Source of the DNA: Stenotrophomonas sp. Marseille-Q4652
Lineage (GTDB): Bacteria > Pseudomonadota > Gammaproteobacteria > Xanthomonadales > Xanthomonadaceae
Reading direction: 5' to 3'
Length of the DNA: 64,000 nucleotides
Assembly: GCF_916618915.1 (NCBI RefSeq)
Contig: NZ_CAKAKE010000001.1
Location: 2,463,001 to 2,527,000, forward strand
In this document: piece by piece, positions 33,563 to 43,204 of the stretch
Position numbering within the stretch: position 1 is the first letter of the stretch
Layout of the letters: each line of letters starts with the position of its first letter
Made by a program: the position numbers and the translations under genes
The notes under the pieces: model-generated
The model's database searches: none
The model's input: the letters and a program-made list of their open reading frames with translations, nothing else
What the model was told of the DNA's origin: nothing

Positions 33563-33592
33563 GCAAACGGCAGGGTTTCCCCTGCCGTTTGC
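33563..33592 (-). terminator. Rho-independent terminator after the M3 dipeptidase gene
   Basis: A perfect 13-bp stem (GCAAACGGCAGGG/CCCTGCCGTTTGC) with a 4-nt loop, 20 bp beyond the stop codon; on the minus strand it is followed by TTTTGCC. Confidence 0.85.
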
Positions 33593-33612
33593 GATGTTGC
33601 TGGGGGAGCGTC

Positions 33613-35769
33613 TTACTTCAGGCCGCGGTTTTCCAGCAGCGGTTCGACGCTCGGGTCCTTGCCGCGGAAATCGCGGTAGAGCTTCGCAAGCTCGACACTG
33701 TTGCCGCGCGAGAGCACCTGCTCGCGGAACGCCTGTCCGTTGGCAGCGGTCAGCCCGCCATGCTCCTTGAACCACTGGAATGCATCGTGGTCGAGCACCT
33801 CGGCCCAGAAGTAGGCGTAGTAACCGGCCGAATAGCCGCCACCCCAGATGTGGTCGAAGTAGGTGGTGCGGTACCGCGGCGGCACCTGCGGCAGGTCGAC
33901 CTTGTAGCGCTTGAGCGCCTCGGCCTCGAACGTGCCCACGTCCTGCAACGGCGCATCGGCCGGCAGCGTATGCCAGGCCAGGTCCAGCAGCGCGGCCGAC
34001 AGGTACTCGGTGGTGGCATAGCCCTGGTTGAAGGTGCGCGCCTTGACGATCCTGTCCACCAGCTCCTGCGGCATCGCTTCGCCGGTCCTGTAGTGCCTGG
34101 CGTAGTTGGCGAACACCTTGGGATCCAGCGCCCAGTGTTCGTTGAACTGCGAGGGGAACTCGACGAAATCGCGCGAGGTGTTGGTGCCTGCCAGCGACGG
34201 GTACTTCACCGCCGAGAACATGCCGTGCAGCGCATGGCCGAACTCATGGAACATCGTGGTCACGTCGTCCCAGCTCAGCAACGCCGGCTGGCCGGCTGCG
34301 GGCTTGGTGAAGTTGCAGACGTTGTAGACCACCGGCCTGGTACCGGCCAGGCCATCCTGCTCGACGAACACGTCCATCCACGCGCCACCGGACTTGCTGT
34401 CGCGCTTGTAGTAGTCGGTATAGAACAGCGCGAGCGAGGTGCCGTCCCGGTCGAACACCTCGTACACCTTCATGTCCGGGTGATAGGTCGGGATGTCGGT
34501 GCGTGGCTTGAAGGTGATGCCGTACAGCTGCGTGGCGGCGAAGAACACGCCGTTGTGCAGCACGTTCTCCATCTCGAAGTACGGCTTGATCTGCGCCTCG
34601 TCCAGGTCGTACTGGGCCTTGCGCACCTGCTCGGCGTAGTAGTCCCAGTCCGAGGCGGCGGCCTTGAAGCCACCGTTCTGCGCGTCGATCACCTTCTGGA
34701 TCTCGGCCAGTTTACCGCGGGCCTTGGCGGTGGCCGCCGGCACGGTGTCGGTCAGCAGCTTCAGTGCCGCGGCCGGGGTCTTGGCCATCTGGTCACCAAG
34801 GCTGTAGGCGGCGTAGTTCTCGAAACCGAGCAGCCTGGCCTTCTGCGCGCGCAGCTGGGCCAGGCGCTGCACGATCTGCCGCGTGTCATTGGCATCGCCG
34901 CGCTCGGCGCGGGTTTCCGAAGCCTTGAGCACGGCGGCGCGCTGCTCGCGATCGGCCAGCGACACCAGCACCGGCTGCTGGGTGGTGTTCTGTAGCGGCA
35001 GCAGGTATCTGCCCTCGAGGTTCCGGGCCTTGGCGTCGGCCGCGGCGGTATTGAGCGCATCCTCGTCCAGCCCGGCCAGTTTCGCCCTGTCGTCCACCAC
35101 CACCGCTGCGGCCGCGGTCGCAGCGACCAGACGGTTGTGGAACTGGGTGGAGAGCGTGGTCTCCTCCACGTTGAGCTGGCGCATGGTGGCCTTGTCGGCG
35201 TCGGACAGCTCCGCACCGGCGCGCACCATGCCGTCGTAGTAGCGCTCGACCAGACGCTGCTGCACGGCGTCGAGCCCGGCCTCGGCACGCTGGTCGTAGA
35301 CGGCCTTCACCCGCGCAAACAGCTTCGGGTCGAGGTTGATCTCGTCACCGTGCGCGGCCAGCCTGGGCGCCACTTCTTCCTGGATCTGCTGGCGCGCGTC
35401 GTTGGTATCGGCCTGCACGAGGCCGAAGAAGATGCGCGACACGCGGGTCAGGGTCTCGCCACTGCGCTCCAGCGCCTCGATGGTATTGGCGAAGCTGGCC
35501 GGCTCGGGGTTGTCGGCGATCTGGCGCACCTGCGCCAGATGCTGGCGCATGCCTTCCTCGAAGGCCGGCAGGTAGTGGCTGTCCTGAATGCGGTCGAACG
35601 GCGGCGCCTGGAACGGCAGCGTGCTGGCGCTCAGCAGCGGATTGGTCGAGGCATCGGCCGGCTGCTGCGCCGGCGGGTTCTGGGTATCGGACACGGGGGT
35701 GGACTCCTTGCCGGAACAGGCCGCCAGCGCAAGGCTGATGGCGGCGGCCAGTACTACGGTACGTGACAT
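33613..35769 (-). CDS. dcp: M3-family peptidyl-dipeptidase lipoprotein (Dcp-like)
   Basis: A 718-residue zinc metallopeptidase. The signal peptide ends in a lipobox (ISLALAACSG), so Cys18 is probably lipidated; this differs from cytosolic E. coli Dcp. The zinc motif HEFGHALH is near residue 508 in TMFHEFGHALHGMFS, with the third ligand Glu downstream (FVEFPSQFNEHW). The overall sequence follows the Dcp/oligopeptidase M3A pattern, releasing C-terminal dipeptides from short peptides. As a periplasmic lipoprotein it would recycle oligopeptides. The gene is monocistronic, with a strong terminator. Confidence 0.93.
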   Translation of the reverse strand: MSRTVVLAAAISLALAACSGKESTPVSDTQNPPAQQPADASTNPLLSASTLPFQAPPFDRIQDSHYLPAFEEGMRQHLAQVRQIADNPEPASFANTIEALERSGETLTRVSRIFFGLVQADTNDARQQIQEEVAPRLAAHGDEINLDPKLFARVKAVYDQRAEAGLDAVQQRLVERYYDGMVRAGAELSDADKATMRQLNVEETTLSTQFHNRLVAATAAAAVVVDDRAKLAGLDEDALNTAAADAKARNLEGRYLLPLQNTTQQPVLVSLADREQRAAVLKASETRAERGDANDTRQIVQRLAQLRAQKARLLGFENYAAYSLGDQMAKTPAAALKLLTDTVPAATAKARGKLAEIQKVIDAQNGGFKAAASDWDYYAEQVRKAQYDLDEAQIKPYFEMENVLHNGVFFAATQLYGITFKPRTDIPTYHPDMKVYEVFDRDGTSLALFYTDYYKRDSKSGGAWMDVFVEQDGLAGTRPVVYNVCNFTKPAAGQPALLSWDDVTTMFHEFGHALHGMFSAVKYPSLAGTNTSRDFVEFPSQFNEHWALDPKVFANYARHYRTGEAMPQELVDRIVKARTFNQGYATTEYLSAALLDLAWHTLPADAPLQDVGTFEAEALKRYKVDLPQVPPRYRTTYFDHIWGGGYSAGYYAYFWAEVLDHDAFQWFKEHGGLTAANGQAFREQVLSRGNSVELAKLYRDFRGKDPSVEPLLENRGLK

Positions 35770-35884
35770 GAAAGGGCTCCTGGCGAGCGGGATGACCCGT
35801 CAACGCTACGCCCGGCCAGGGTGCCCGGCATGTGCCGGACGTGGTGGTTGGATCGGCCCGGTCTGGCCGCCTGCACGGCGGTGT

Positions 35885-36445
35885 TCAGGCGGTGCCGCGG
35901 TTCTTGCCCTGCCACGGCAGGTACCAGCGGCGAATCGCGGCCATGTCGGCGGCGTCATCGCCGGTGGTGTGGAACAGCGGCCCCAGGCCGATGACCTTGT
36001 CCGGGTAGTGGAAGTAGGCCGGCATGATCGGCACCTCGGCCAGCCGGGCGATCTTCAGGAAGCCGCCCTTCCATTCCTTGACCGGCTTGCGCGTGCCTTC
36101 CGGCGCGATCGTGTACCACATGCGCTCGGTGTTGCGCAGCAGCTCCACCGCCTGGCCGACGGTGCCCTGCGGCGAACTGCGGTCCAGCGGGATCACGCCC
36201 AGCGAGCGCAGCAGCGGCGCCAGTGGCCACCAGAACAGCTGCGCCTTGCCGAGCACGCGGATTTCCACGCCCATCGCGATCTTGGCCGCCAGCCCCCAGA
36301 ACCCATCCCAATTGGACGAATGCGGCGCGGCGATCACCACCAGTCGCGGCTCGTCGGGAATCTGCCCGACCACGCGCCAGCCGCCCAGCCGCAGCACGGT
36401 GCGGCCGAACCAACGGGTAAAGGCATTCGGCTTGACCCGCGGCAT
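35885..36445 (-). CDS. 1-acylglycerol-3-phosphate acyltransferase-like protein
   Basis: A PlsC-domain acyltransferase of about 186 residues. Motif I is HSSNWD (HxxxxD, catalytic His and Asp), motif III is IAPEGTRKPVKEWKGGFLKIA. The substrate could be lysophospholipid or another acyl acceptor. ATG at 36445 (MPRVKPNAFTRWF) is annotated, but a TTG at 36487, 4 nt after the arfB stop and preceded by GGGACTGA, would add 14 residues (DRKPLLPDLPPN) and gives typical operon spacing, so it may be the true start. Cotranscribed with arfB. Confidence 0.85.
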   Translation of the reverse strand: MPRVKPNAFTRWFGRTVLRLGGWRVVGQIPDEPRLVVIAAPHSSNWDGFWGLAAKIAMGVEIRVLGKAQLFWWPLAPLLRSLGVIPLDRSSPQGTVGQAVELLRNTERMWYTIAPEGTRKPVKEWKGGFLKIARLAEVPIMPAYFHYPDKVIGLGPLFHTTGDDAADMAAIRRWYLPWQGKNRGTA

Positions 36446-36491
36446 GTTCGGGGGCAAGTCCGGCAGCAACGGCTTCCGGTCGTTCAAGCAG

Positions 36492-36923
36492 TCAGTCCCA
36501 GTTTCTTTGCGTGCGACCGCGCTTGATCTGCGAACGTTCGCGTTTGGCATCCAGACGGCGCAATTTTGAGCCATGGGTGGGCTTGGTCGCCACTCGCGCC
36601 TTGGGCACGCTCAGCCCGGCCTGGATGAAATGCACCAGCCGCTCGCGCGCGTCCTGGCGGTTGCGCTCCTGGGTGCGGAAGCGCTGCGCATCGATCACCA
36701 GCACGCCCTCGCCGGTCATGCGCCGGTCGCGCCGGGCCAGCAGGCGGGCGCGCAGCGGCTCGGGCAGCGAGGGCGAACCGGCCACGTCAAAACGCAGCTC
36801 GACCGCGGTGGAGACCTTGTTGACGTTCTGGCCGCCGGCGCCACTGGCGCGCACGAAGCGCTCGACGATCTCGGTCTCCGGGATCGCAAGTTGCGCGGTG
36901 ATGTCGATCTGCCCGGTTGCCAT
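36492..36923 (-). CDS. arfB: Alternative ribosome-rescue factor ArfB (YaeJ)
   Basis: A 143-residue peptidyl-tRNA hydrolase that frees ribosomes stalled at mRNA ends. The catalytic GGQ lies in ASGAGGQNVNKVSTAVELRF; the C-terminal tail is rich in Lys/Arg (KLRRLDAKRERSQIKRGR), the part that enters the empty mRNA channel. Length matches E. coli YaeJ (140). ATG at 36923 is used, with 36932 also possible; neither has a clear Shine-Dalgarno. Not a release factor, since the codon-recognition domains are absent. Confidence 0.95.
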   Translation of the reverse strand: MATGQIDITAQLAIPETEIVERFVRASGAGGQNVNKVSTAVELRFDVAGSPSLPEPLRARLLARRDRRMTGEGVLVIDAQRFRTQERNRQDARERLVHFIQAGLSVPKARVATKPTHGSKLRRLDAKRERSQIKRGRTQRNWD

Positions 36924-36996
36924 GGGCGGCATTGTAGGCGGACGCCGGCCCGCTGCCCTATGCTCGGGCTTTCAACGCTGTCACCGGACTGACGCC

Positions 36997-37521
36997 ATGC
37001 CCCTGCCCCGCCTGTTCCGCACCCGCCCCGCCCGGCTGCTGCTTGCCCTCGCACTGGCCACCGCCGCCGCGCCCGCGCTGGCCGCGCCGCCCAGCGATGC
37101 CGACGTCAACCGCCTGCTGGCCGCCTCGCGCGCACAGACCATGCTCGACGGCATGCTGCCGCAGATGGAGGCGATGCAGCAGCAGCAGTTCGCCGAACTG
37201 GCCCGCAGCCGCACGCTGACGCCGGAGCAGTCCGAGCGGATGCAGCGCATCCAGCAGCGCACAAACCAGACCATGCGCCAGGCACTGGCATGGTCGAAGA
37301 TCCGCCCGCTGTACGCAGACATCTACAAGCAGACCTTCAGCAAGGAGGACGTGCTGGCGATGGCCGAGTTCTACGAGAGCGACGCCGGCCAGAGCCTGCT
37401 GGACAAGACCCCGCAGCTGATGCAGAACCTGATGGTCGCCATGCAGGCGCACATGCAGCCGCTGCTGGCCGACCTGCAGAAGGACCTGGACACGATCCTG
37501 GCCGAGCCTTCGGGCAACTGA
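36997..37521 (+). CDS. DUF2059 secreted protein
   Basis: A 174-residue protein with a cleavable signal peptide (residues 1-29, ending ALAAPP). The mature part is helical with Gln/Met-rich segments (MEAMQQQQFAELA) and the DUF2059 core RPLYADIYKQTFSKEDVLAMAEFYES followed by SLLDKTPQLMQNLM. The family is periplasmic and of unknown function. It is divergent from arfB and followed by a strong hairpin. Confidence 0.85.
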   Translation: MPLPRLFRTRPARLLLALALATAAAPALAAPPSDADVNRLLAASRAQTMLDGMLPQMEAMQQQQFAELARSRTLTPEQSERMQRIQQRTNQTMRQALAWSKIRPLYADIYKQTFSKEDVLAMAEFYESDAGQSLLDKTPQLMQNLMVAMQAHMQPLLADLQKDLDTILAEPSGN

Positions 37522-37541
37522 CCGCCGCTGCGGTTGCATGA

Positions 37542-37569
37542 CGGACGGCGGCCACGGAGCCGCCGTCCG
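37542..37569. terminator. Hairpin between DUF2059 gene and truC
   Basis: A perfect 11-bp stem, CGGACGGCGGC/GCCGCCGTCCG, 6-nt loop, in the gap between convergent genes; a short GTTTC follows on the plus strand. Confidence 0.65.
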
Positions 37570-37573
37570 CGTT

Positions 37574-38338
37574 TCACGCCTGCGGCGCCGAGGTGTCCGG
37601 CAGCGCCGCGGCATCCCAGCCGAACAGGCCGAAGGCCCGCTGGAACTGCGCATCCAGTCCGGCACGGACATCCACCACCTGGCCATCGTGCGGATGGGTG
37701 AAGCGCAGGCGTTCGGCGTGCAGCAGCATGCGGTGCACGCCCTGCATGCGGAAGTTGCGGTTGTGGCGACCGTCGCCGTGGCTGGTGTCGCCGATCAGGT
37801 GGTGCGACAGGTGCTTGAGGTGGCGGCGGATCTGCCGGAAGCGACCGGTCTGCGGCTGGCAGCGCAGCAGCGCGTAACGCGAGGTGGCGAACTCACCCAC
37901 CGGCACTGTCAGCTCGCCGGTGGCCAGGCGCTGGAAATGGGTGACGGCCTGTTTCTTGACCGGTTTGCCGGGGCCGCCATCGAGATCGTGGTCGACAGTG
38001 AAGGCGTCCTCGGCCGGCCAGCCGCGACACACGGCCAGGTAGTCCTTGCCGACGTCGCCGCCCATCAGGACCTTGCCAAGCAGGCTGGCGGTGTCGCGGT
38101 CGAAGGCCAGCAGCAGGCAGCCGCTGGTGGCGCGGTCCAGGCGGTGGACCAGGAAGATCGGCCTGCCCAGTTGCTCGCGCAGGCGGTCGGCGAGGAAGTC
38201 ATCCTCGCCTCGGGCCAGCTTGCTGTCATGGACCATCAGCCCGGCCGGCTTGTCCACCACCGCCAGCCACGGGTCCTGGTACAGCAGGGTCAGCGCCGGC
38301 TCGACCGCGGCCGGCGCTGCTTCTTCGATTTCGCTCAT
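37574..38338 (-). CDS. truC: tRNA pseudouridine(65) synthase TruC
   Basis: A 254-residue RluA-family pseudouridine synthase. The catalytic Asp is in [19 protein letters not shown]. Closest in memory to E. coli TruC (tRNA U65): shared blocks include [49 protein letters not shown] and the C-terminal LFGW. There is no S4 RNA-binding domain, as in TruC. ATG at 38338 overlaps the ubiB stop by ATGA; it ends the ubiJ-ubiB-truC chain. Confidence 0.9.
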   Translation of the reverse strand: MSEIEEAAPAAVEPALTLLYQDPWLAVVDKPAGLMVHDSKLARGEDDFLADRLREQLGRPIFLVHRLDRATSGCLLLAFDRDTASLLGKVLMGGDVGKDYLAVCRGWPAEDAFTVDHDLDGGPGKPVKKQAVTHFQRLATGELTVPVGEFATSRYALLRCQPQTGRFRQIRRHLKHLSHHLIGDTSHGDGRHNRNFRMQGVHRMLLHAERLRFTHPHDGQVVDVRAGLDAQFQRAFGLFGWDAAALPDTSAPQA

Positions 38339-39993
38339 CGACGCAGCCAGGCCGAGAGCAATGCGCCGGTACCGACCAGCCCGGTCAGCCACGACCACAG
38401 CGGCACCGAGGCCAGCTGCGGGCCGCTGGCCTGCAGGCCGTACAGCACCGCGGCAACGACCACCAGGCCGGCGCCGCCGATGGCGGTGACCACGCGGCGC
38501 TGCATGCGCTGCAGCGTCAGGTTCAGCGCGACCAGGTCCTGCGAGCGCATCGCCAGCTGGTGGCGGCCCTCGACCTGCTGGCGCAACCAGCCGTGCACCA
38601 GCGCCGGCATTTCCGGCGCGTGGGTCATGATTTCCGGCAGCCGCTTGCGCAGTTCGCGCAGGGTGCGGCGCGGACTGTAGCGCTCGACCAGGATGCGCTC
38701 GAGCACCGGCCTGGCCACCGCCCAGATGTCGATCTGCGGATCCAGCTGGCGACCCACGCCCTCGATGTTGAGCAGGGTCTTCTGCAGCAGTATCAGCTGC
38801 GGCTGCAGGGTCAGCTGGTAGCGCTGGGCCATGCGGAACAGCTTGAGCAGCACCTCGGCCAGCGAGATCTGCGACAGCGGCCGGGTGAAGTACGGCTCGC
38901 ACACCGAGCGCACCGCCGCTTCCAGCTCGTCCAGGCGCAGGTGCGCCGGCATCCAGCCCGCTTCCACGTGCAGCGCGGCGATGCGCCGGTAGTCGCGGTT
39001 GAAGATGGCCATGAAGTTCTCTGCGAGGTAGTACTGATCCTCCTGCGAGAGCTGGCCCATGATGCCGAAGTCCAGTGCTATGAAACGCGGGTTGTCGCGG
39101 CGCGCCGGGTCGTTGTCGACCCAGATGTTGCCGGCGTGGGCATCGGCGTGGAAGAAGTTGTCGCGGAACACCTGGGTGTAGAACAGGCGCACGCCCTTGG
39201 CCGCGAGCATCCGGCGGTCGATGCCGGCCGCGTCCAGCGCGGCGATGTCATCGGAGGGAATGCCCCACACCCGCTCCAGGGTCAGCGCACGCTCGGCGGT
39301 GTGGCTCCAGACCACCTCCGGCACGTACAGGTCGTTCGAGTCCTGCCAGAAGCGGCGCAGCACGCTGGCGTTGGCGCCCTCGCGCTGCAGGTCCAGCTCG
39401 GCGGCCAGGGTGTTCTCGACCTCGGACACCACTTCCTGCGGACGGATCTTGTCAGCCCGCGGATGGGTGCGTTCGACCAGCGCGGCCATCGAGCGCAGCA
39501 GCGCGATGTCGGCGTCGATCTGTTCCTCGATGCCCGGGCGCAGCACCTTGACCACCACCTGGCGGCCGTCCGGCAACGTGGCCGCATGCACCTGGGCGAT
39601 CGACGCCGAGGCCAGCGGCTGGGTATCGAAGCTGGCGAAGGCCTCGGCCACCGGCCGGCCCAGCGCCTGCTCGACGATCGCGCGCGCGGCATCGCCATCG
39701 AAGGGCTTGACCCGGTCCTGCAGCAGGGTCAGCTCCTCGGCCACGTCCGGCGGCACCAGGTCGCGGCGGGTGGAGAGGATCTGCCCGAACTTGACGAAGA
39801 TCGGGCCCAGGTCCTGCAGCGCAAGACGCAGGCGCGCGCCCCGCGACTGCGCAGCGATGGCAGCCGATGCACGCGGCACGAACGGCTTGGCCAGGCGCAG
39901 CCAGCGCTCGGCCGGGGTGCCGTGCAGCAGGTCGTCCAGGCGGTAGCGCAGGATCACGCGGCCGATGCGGGCCGCACGCAGCGCCGCCTTCAT
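38335..39993 (-). CDS. ubiB: Ubiquinone biosynthesis protein UbiB
   Basis: A 552-residue atypical kinase-like protein required for ubiquinone synthesis. It has the diagnostic KxGQ region ([20 protein letters not shown]), the Ala-rich nucleotide loop ([13 protein letters not shown]), [11 protein letters not shown] and DFGIMGQLS kinase-like motifs, and two C-terminal TM helices ([16 protein letters not shown] and [15 protein letters not shown]). These place it at the inner membrane with ATPase activity. ATGA overlaps couple it to ubiJ upstream and truC downstream. Confidence 0.94.
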   Translation of the reverse strand: MKAALRAARIGRVILRYRLDDLLHGTPAERWLRLAKPFVPRASAAIAAQSRGARLRLALQDLGPIFVKFGQILSTRRDLVPPDVAEELTLLQDRVKPFDGDAARAIVEQALGRPVAEAFASFDTQPLASASIAQVHAATLPDGRQVVVKVLRPGIEEQIDADIALLRSMAALVERTHPRADKIRPQEVVSEVENTLAAELDLQREGANASVLRRFWQDSNDLYVPEVVWSHTAERALTLERVWGIPSDDIAALDAAGIDRRMLAAKGVRLFYTQVFRDNFFHADAHAGNIWVDNDPARRDNPRFIALDFGIMGQLSQEDQYYLAENFMAIFNRDYRRIAALHVEAGWMPAHLRLDELEAAVRSVCEPYFTRPLSQISLAEVLLKLFRMAQRYQLTLQPQLILLQKTLLNIEGVGRQLDPQIDIWAVARPVLERILVERYSPRRTLRELRKRLPEIMTHAPEMPALVHGWLRQQVEGRHQLAMRSQDLVALNLTLQRMQRRVVTAIGGAGLVVVAAVLYGLQASGPQLASVPLWSWLTGLVGTGALLSAWLRR

Positions 39994-40628
39994 GCCGCAC
40001 CCCGCAGGCGCTGGATGCGCACGCCGATGCGCTCGACGTCATCGCGCAGCACGTCGACGTCGTCGAGGAAGGCTTCCAGCTCGGCACGCGGGATCACGTC
40101 GCGCGATTCCTCGGTGACGAACTCGGCCGCGGTCTGGGCCAGGTCCTCCGCGCCGCGACGCACGCGCAGCAGGGCCGAGCGCAGGGTGTTGGCGACCTGC
40201 ACCCCGAGCACCTCGCCAAACACGCTGACGAAGGGTTGCTGCCAGTCCGGATCGAAACGCGTGGCCAGCTGCTGCAGGCGCCGCGCCAGTTCGGCATCAC
40301 CGGAAACCTTCATCCTCCCGCCCGGCACGCTGTCGTTGCGGCGCACGCGTGCCATGAACGGCAACTGCGCCAGCACCCCGCCCAGGGTGCTGCGCACCGC
40401 CAGGTCGGGTTCGGTGGCCGGATCGACCGGGCCCACGGTCAGGCGCTGGCCACTGACCCCGATCTGCATTGCCAGGGAGGGCGATTCCAGGGTCAGCGCG
40501 ATGCGCTGGCCGTCCAGCGGCTGCAGGGCGTTGCGGGTGTCCGGGTCCAGGGCGAGGGCGCGGTTGAGCGCCACTTCCAGGGCACGACCGGCCAGCGGCT
40601 TGAGGGATTTGAAGGGGGAGGCAGGCAT
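39990..40628 (-). CDS. ubiJ: Ubiquinone biosynthesis accessory factor UbiJ
   Basis: A 212-residue protein with an SCP2 lipid-binding domain (about residues 12-130: [31 protein letters not shown]) and a C-terminal coiled coil ([18 protein letters not shown]). UbiJ scaffolds the cytosolic Ubi complex and binds isoprenoid intermediates. The start MPASPFKSL at 40628 is the domain start; other upstream ATGs are likely noise. It begins a three-gene coupled set, divergent from ddl. Confidence 0.88.
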   Translation of the reverse strand: MPASPFKSLKPLAGRALEVALNRALALDPDTRNALQPLDGQRIALTLESPSLAMQIGVSGQRLTVGPVDPATEPDLAVRSTLGGVLAQLPFMARVRRNDSVPGGRMKVSGDAELARRLQQLATRFDPDWQQPFVSVFGEVLGVQVANTLRSALLRVRRGAEDLAQTAAEFVTEESRDVIPRAELEAFLDDVDVLRDDVERIGVRIQRLRGAA

Positions 40629-40750
40629 GGGGCGCATTCTACCTGCCCGCCATCGCCGGATCGTGCGCGCGCCCGCGCCAGGCGCGCAGCCGGCGGCCGG
40701 AAGGTTCATGCTATGCACCCCTCATCGATAGCGTCAGGAGCAGCAAGTCC

Positions 40751-41845
40751 ATGGGCAAGACCCGCGTCGGCATCATCTTCGGCGGTCGTTCGGCCGAGCA
40801 CGAGGTCTCGCTGCAATCGGCGAAGAACATCGTCGATGCGCTGGACAAGCAGCGCTTCGACGTGACCCTGATCGGCATCGACAAGCAGGGCCTGTGGCAC
40901 CTGTGCGACCCGGCCGACTTCCTGCTCAATGCCGACGACCCGGCGCGGATCGCGCTGAACGTGTCCGGCCAGGAACTGGCGGTGATGCCGGGCCGCGAGC
41001 GCCGGCAGCTGGTGCCGGTCGATGCGGCCGCGGTGCTGGAGCAGATCGACGTGGTGTTCCCGATCGTGCATGGCACGCTGGGCGAGGACGGTTCGCTGCA
41101 GGGCCTGCTGCGCATGGCCAACCTGCCCTTCGTCGGTTCCAGCGTGCTCGGCTCGGCGGCGGCGATGGACAAGGACGTGGCCAAGCGCCTGCTGCGCGAT
41201 GCCGGACTCAACGTTGCCCCGTTCCTGTGCTTCAACCGCATTACCACGGCCACCGCCGACTACCAGGCGGTGGTCGACAGGCTGGGCCTGCCGCTGTTCG
41301 TCAAGCCGGCCAACCAGGGTTCGTCGGTGGGCGTGAGCAAGGCACGCAACGAGGCCGAGTTCCGCCAGGCGATGGAACTGGCGCTCTCGTTCGACCACAA
41401 GGTGCTGGTGGAATCGGCCATCAGTGGCCGCGAGATCGAATGTGCGGTGCTGGGCAACGAGCTGCCCGAAGCCAGCGTGTGCGGCGAGGTCGTCGTGCAT
41501 GACGACTTCTACTCGTATGACACCAAGTACATCAGCGAGAGCGGCGCGGACATCGTGGTGCCGGCCGACATTTCCGCCGAGGCGCAGGAGAAGATCCGCC
41601 AGATCGCGGTACGCGCCTACCAGGCGCTGGACTGCGCCGGCCTGTCGCGGGTGGATGTGTTCCTGACCCCGGAAGGCGAGGTGGTGATCAACGAGATCAA
41701 CACACTGCCTGGTTTCACCAAGATCAGCATGTATCCGAAATTGTGGGGGGCCAGCGGGCTGGGTTACAGCGCGCTGATCACGCGCCTGCTGGAACTGGCA
41801 CTGGAGCGGCATGCGGCCGACAGGGCGCTGCGCAGCTCGATGTAA
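40751..41845 (+). CDS. ddl: D-alanine--D-alanine ligase
   Basis: A 364-residue ATP-grasp enzyme joining two D-Ala for peptidoglycan. N-terminal [18 protein letters not shown], the central [14 protein letters not shown] loop, and C-terminal [20 protein letters not shown] are all family signatures. Length fits the DdlA subtype rather than shorter DdlB. AGGAG lies about 10 nt before ATG. It lies outside any mur/fts cluster. Confidence 0.96.
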   Translation: MGKTRVGIIFGGRSAEHEVSLQSAKNIVDALDKQRFDVTLIGIDKQGLWHLCDPADFLLNADDPARIALNVSGQELAVMPGRERRQLVPVDAAAVLEQIDVVFPIVHGTLGEDGSLQGLLRMANLPFVGSSVLGSAAAMDKDVAKRLLRDAGLNVAPFLCFNRITTATADYQAVVDRLGLPLFVKPANQGSSVGVSKARNEAEFRQAMELALSFDHKVLVESAISGREIECAVLGNELPEASVCGEVVVHDDFYSYDTKYISESGADIVVPADISAEAQEKIRQIAVRAYQALDCAGLSRVDVFLTPEGEVVINEINTLPGFTKISMYPKLWGASGLGYSALITRLLELALERHAADRALRSSM

Positions 41846-41873
41846 TTCGAAAGGCTACAAACCTGGAACGGAA

Positions 41874-41904
41874 GCGGGCCGCACCGGCAACCGGTGCGGC
41901 CCGC
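41874..41904. terminator. Strong hairpin between ddl and the DUF1328 gene
   Basis: A perfect 14-bp stem (GCGGGCCGCACCGG/CCGGTGCGGCCCGC) with a CAA loop between convergent genes. There is no T-tract. Confidence 0.65.
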
Positions 41905-41908
41905 ATCG

Positions 41909-42064
41909 TCATACCTTGCGGCGGAACAGCGACACCACGGCAAGGATGAGGAAGACGACGAACAGGATCCAGGCGATATTGCCGGCGGCGCCAGCGATGC
42001 CGCTGAAACCAAGCACGGCGGCAATGATGGCGATCACGAAGAAGATGACGGCGTAATGCAGCAT
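41909..42064 (-). CDS. DUF1328 small membrane protein
   Basis: A 51-residue peptide with two short helices around a Gly hinge: [20 protein letters not shown] and [17 protein letters not shown]. This is the standard DUF1328 (YtjA) form, envelope-associated and often stress-induced, function unknown. ATG at 42064 with AAGGGA 8 nt upstream fits; the longer frame is not conserved. Confidence 0.88.
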   Translation of the reverse strand: MLHYAVIFFVIAIIAAVLGFSGIAGAAGNIAWILFVVFLILAVVSLFRRKV

Positions 42065-42208
42065 GGCGGGGTCCCTTGGGTGGTTGCGGGTCGGTTTGGC
42101 ACGGCGCCATAGTCCAAGGAGGTGAGTCGTCATCGGGTGACGGCCGCAACACGAGGCCATCAAAATTTCAGTGTTGTGATCCGTGCGTCAATGCATACCT
42201 TTGCTGGA

Positions 42209-43204
42209 TTACGCAGGCGTGCTCGCCTCTCCGAGGCGGCGCAGGCCTTCCTCGATCGACACCCTCGGCACGTAACCGAAGTCGCGGCGCGCCGGCTCCA
42301 TGCTGTACCAGTGCGGCGTACAAAGCTGCTCGGCGAGAAAGCGGGTCATCGGCGGCTCGCTGCGCAGGCGCAGCAGCGGCCACAGCCGTTCGCACACCGC
42401 ACCGATGCGGTAGGCCGCCTTGAAGCTGATCGAACGTTCAACGCCGGGCGCGCCGACAGCGGCCAGCAGCCGGTTGAGCAGGTCGCGCATCGGCAGCGGT
42501 TCGCCGTTGGAAATGAAGTAGGCCTTGCCGGCGCAGGCCGCGCCCACGGCCAGGTTTTCGAACGCATCGAAGTGCGCCTGCGCGGCGTTGTCGATGTAGG
42601 TGGTGTCGATCTTGTTCTGGCCATCGCCGACGAAGCGCAGGCGGCCGGCGCGCGCACGCTCTGCCAGGCGCGGCACCAGCTGCTGGTCGCCCGGACCCCA
42701 GATCAGGCGCGGACGCAGCGCAACGGTGGCCAGGTTTGCATCGTTGGCGGCCAGCACTTCCTGCTCGGCGATCGCCTTGGTCGCCGCATACGGCGCCTGG
42801 AAGTTCTCGCCGTACGGCACCTCGTCGGCGCCCAGGCCTTCCACCGGATGGGTGGCGCGGTGGGTCACGCTCGGGGTGGAGGTGTAGACCAGCCGGCCGA
42901 TGCCATGCTGGCGACAGGCCGCCAACACGTTGCGGGTGCCGACCACGTTGGCCTGGAAGTAGCTGTCGTAGCTGCCCCACGCGCCGGCCTTGGCGGCGTT
43001 GTGGAAGACCGCATCGACACCCGCCGCGGCATGGCGGACCGCATTGGCATCGGCCAGGTCGCCACGGATCTGGCCCACGCCCAGCGCCTGCAGCTGCGGG
43101 TAGTGGCCACGGTTGAAGCTGAGCACCTGGTGCCCGCGCTCAACCAGCCCGCGGCACAGCGCCTGGCCCAGGAATCCGCCACCACCGGTGACCAGGATCT
43201 TCAT
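42209..43204 (-). CDS. oleD: OleD, 2-alkyl-3-oxoalkanoate reductase
   Basis: A 331-residue NADPH-dependent short-chain dehydrogenase of the extended (3-beta-HSD-like) type. The nucleotide motif is [16 protein letters not shown]; the catalytic Tyr/Lys pair is in [10 protein letters not shown] (YxxxK). In the Ole pathway it reduces the beta-keto acid made by OleA to a beta-hydroxy acid. Assignment rests on the linked oleA, oleB and oleC. ATG at 43204 overlaps the oleC stop by ATGA. Confidence 0.93.
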   Translation of the reverse strand: MKILVTGGGGFLGQALCRGLVERGHQVLSFNRGHYPQLQALGVGQIRGDLADANAVRHAAAGVDAVFHNAAKAGAWGSYDSYFQANVVGTRNVLAACRQHGIGRLVYTSTPSVTHRATHPVEGLGADEVPYGENFQAPYAATKAIAEQEVLAANDANLATVALRPRLIWGPGDQQLVPRLAERARAGRLRFVGDGQNKIDTTYIDNAAQAHFDAFENLAVGAACAGKAYFISNGEPLPMRDLLNRLLAAVGAPGVERSISFKAAYRIGAVCERLWPLLRLRSEPPMTRFLAEQLCTPHWYSMEPARRDFGYVPRVSIEEGLRRLGEASTPA

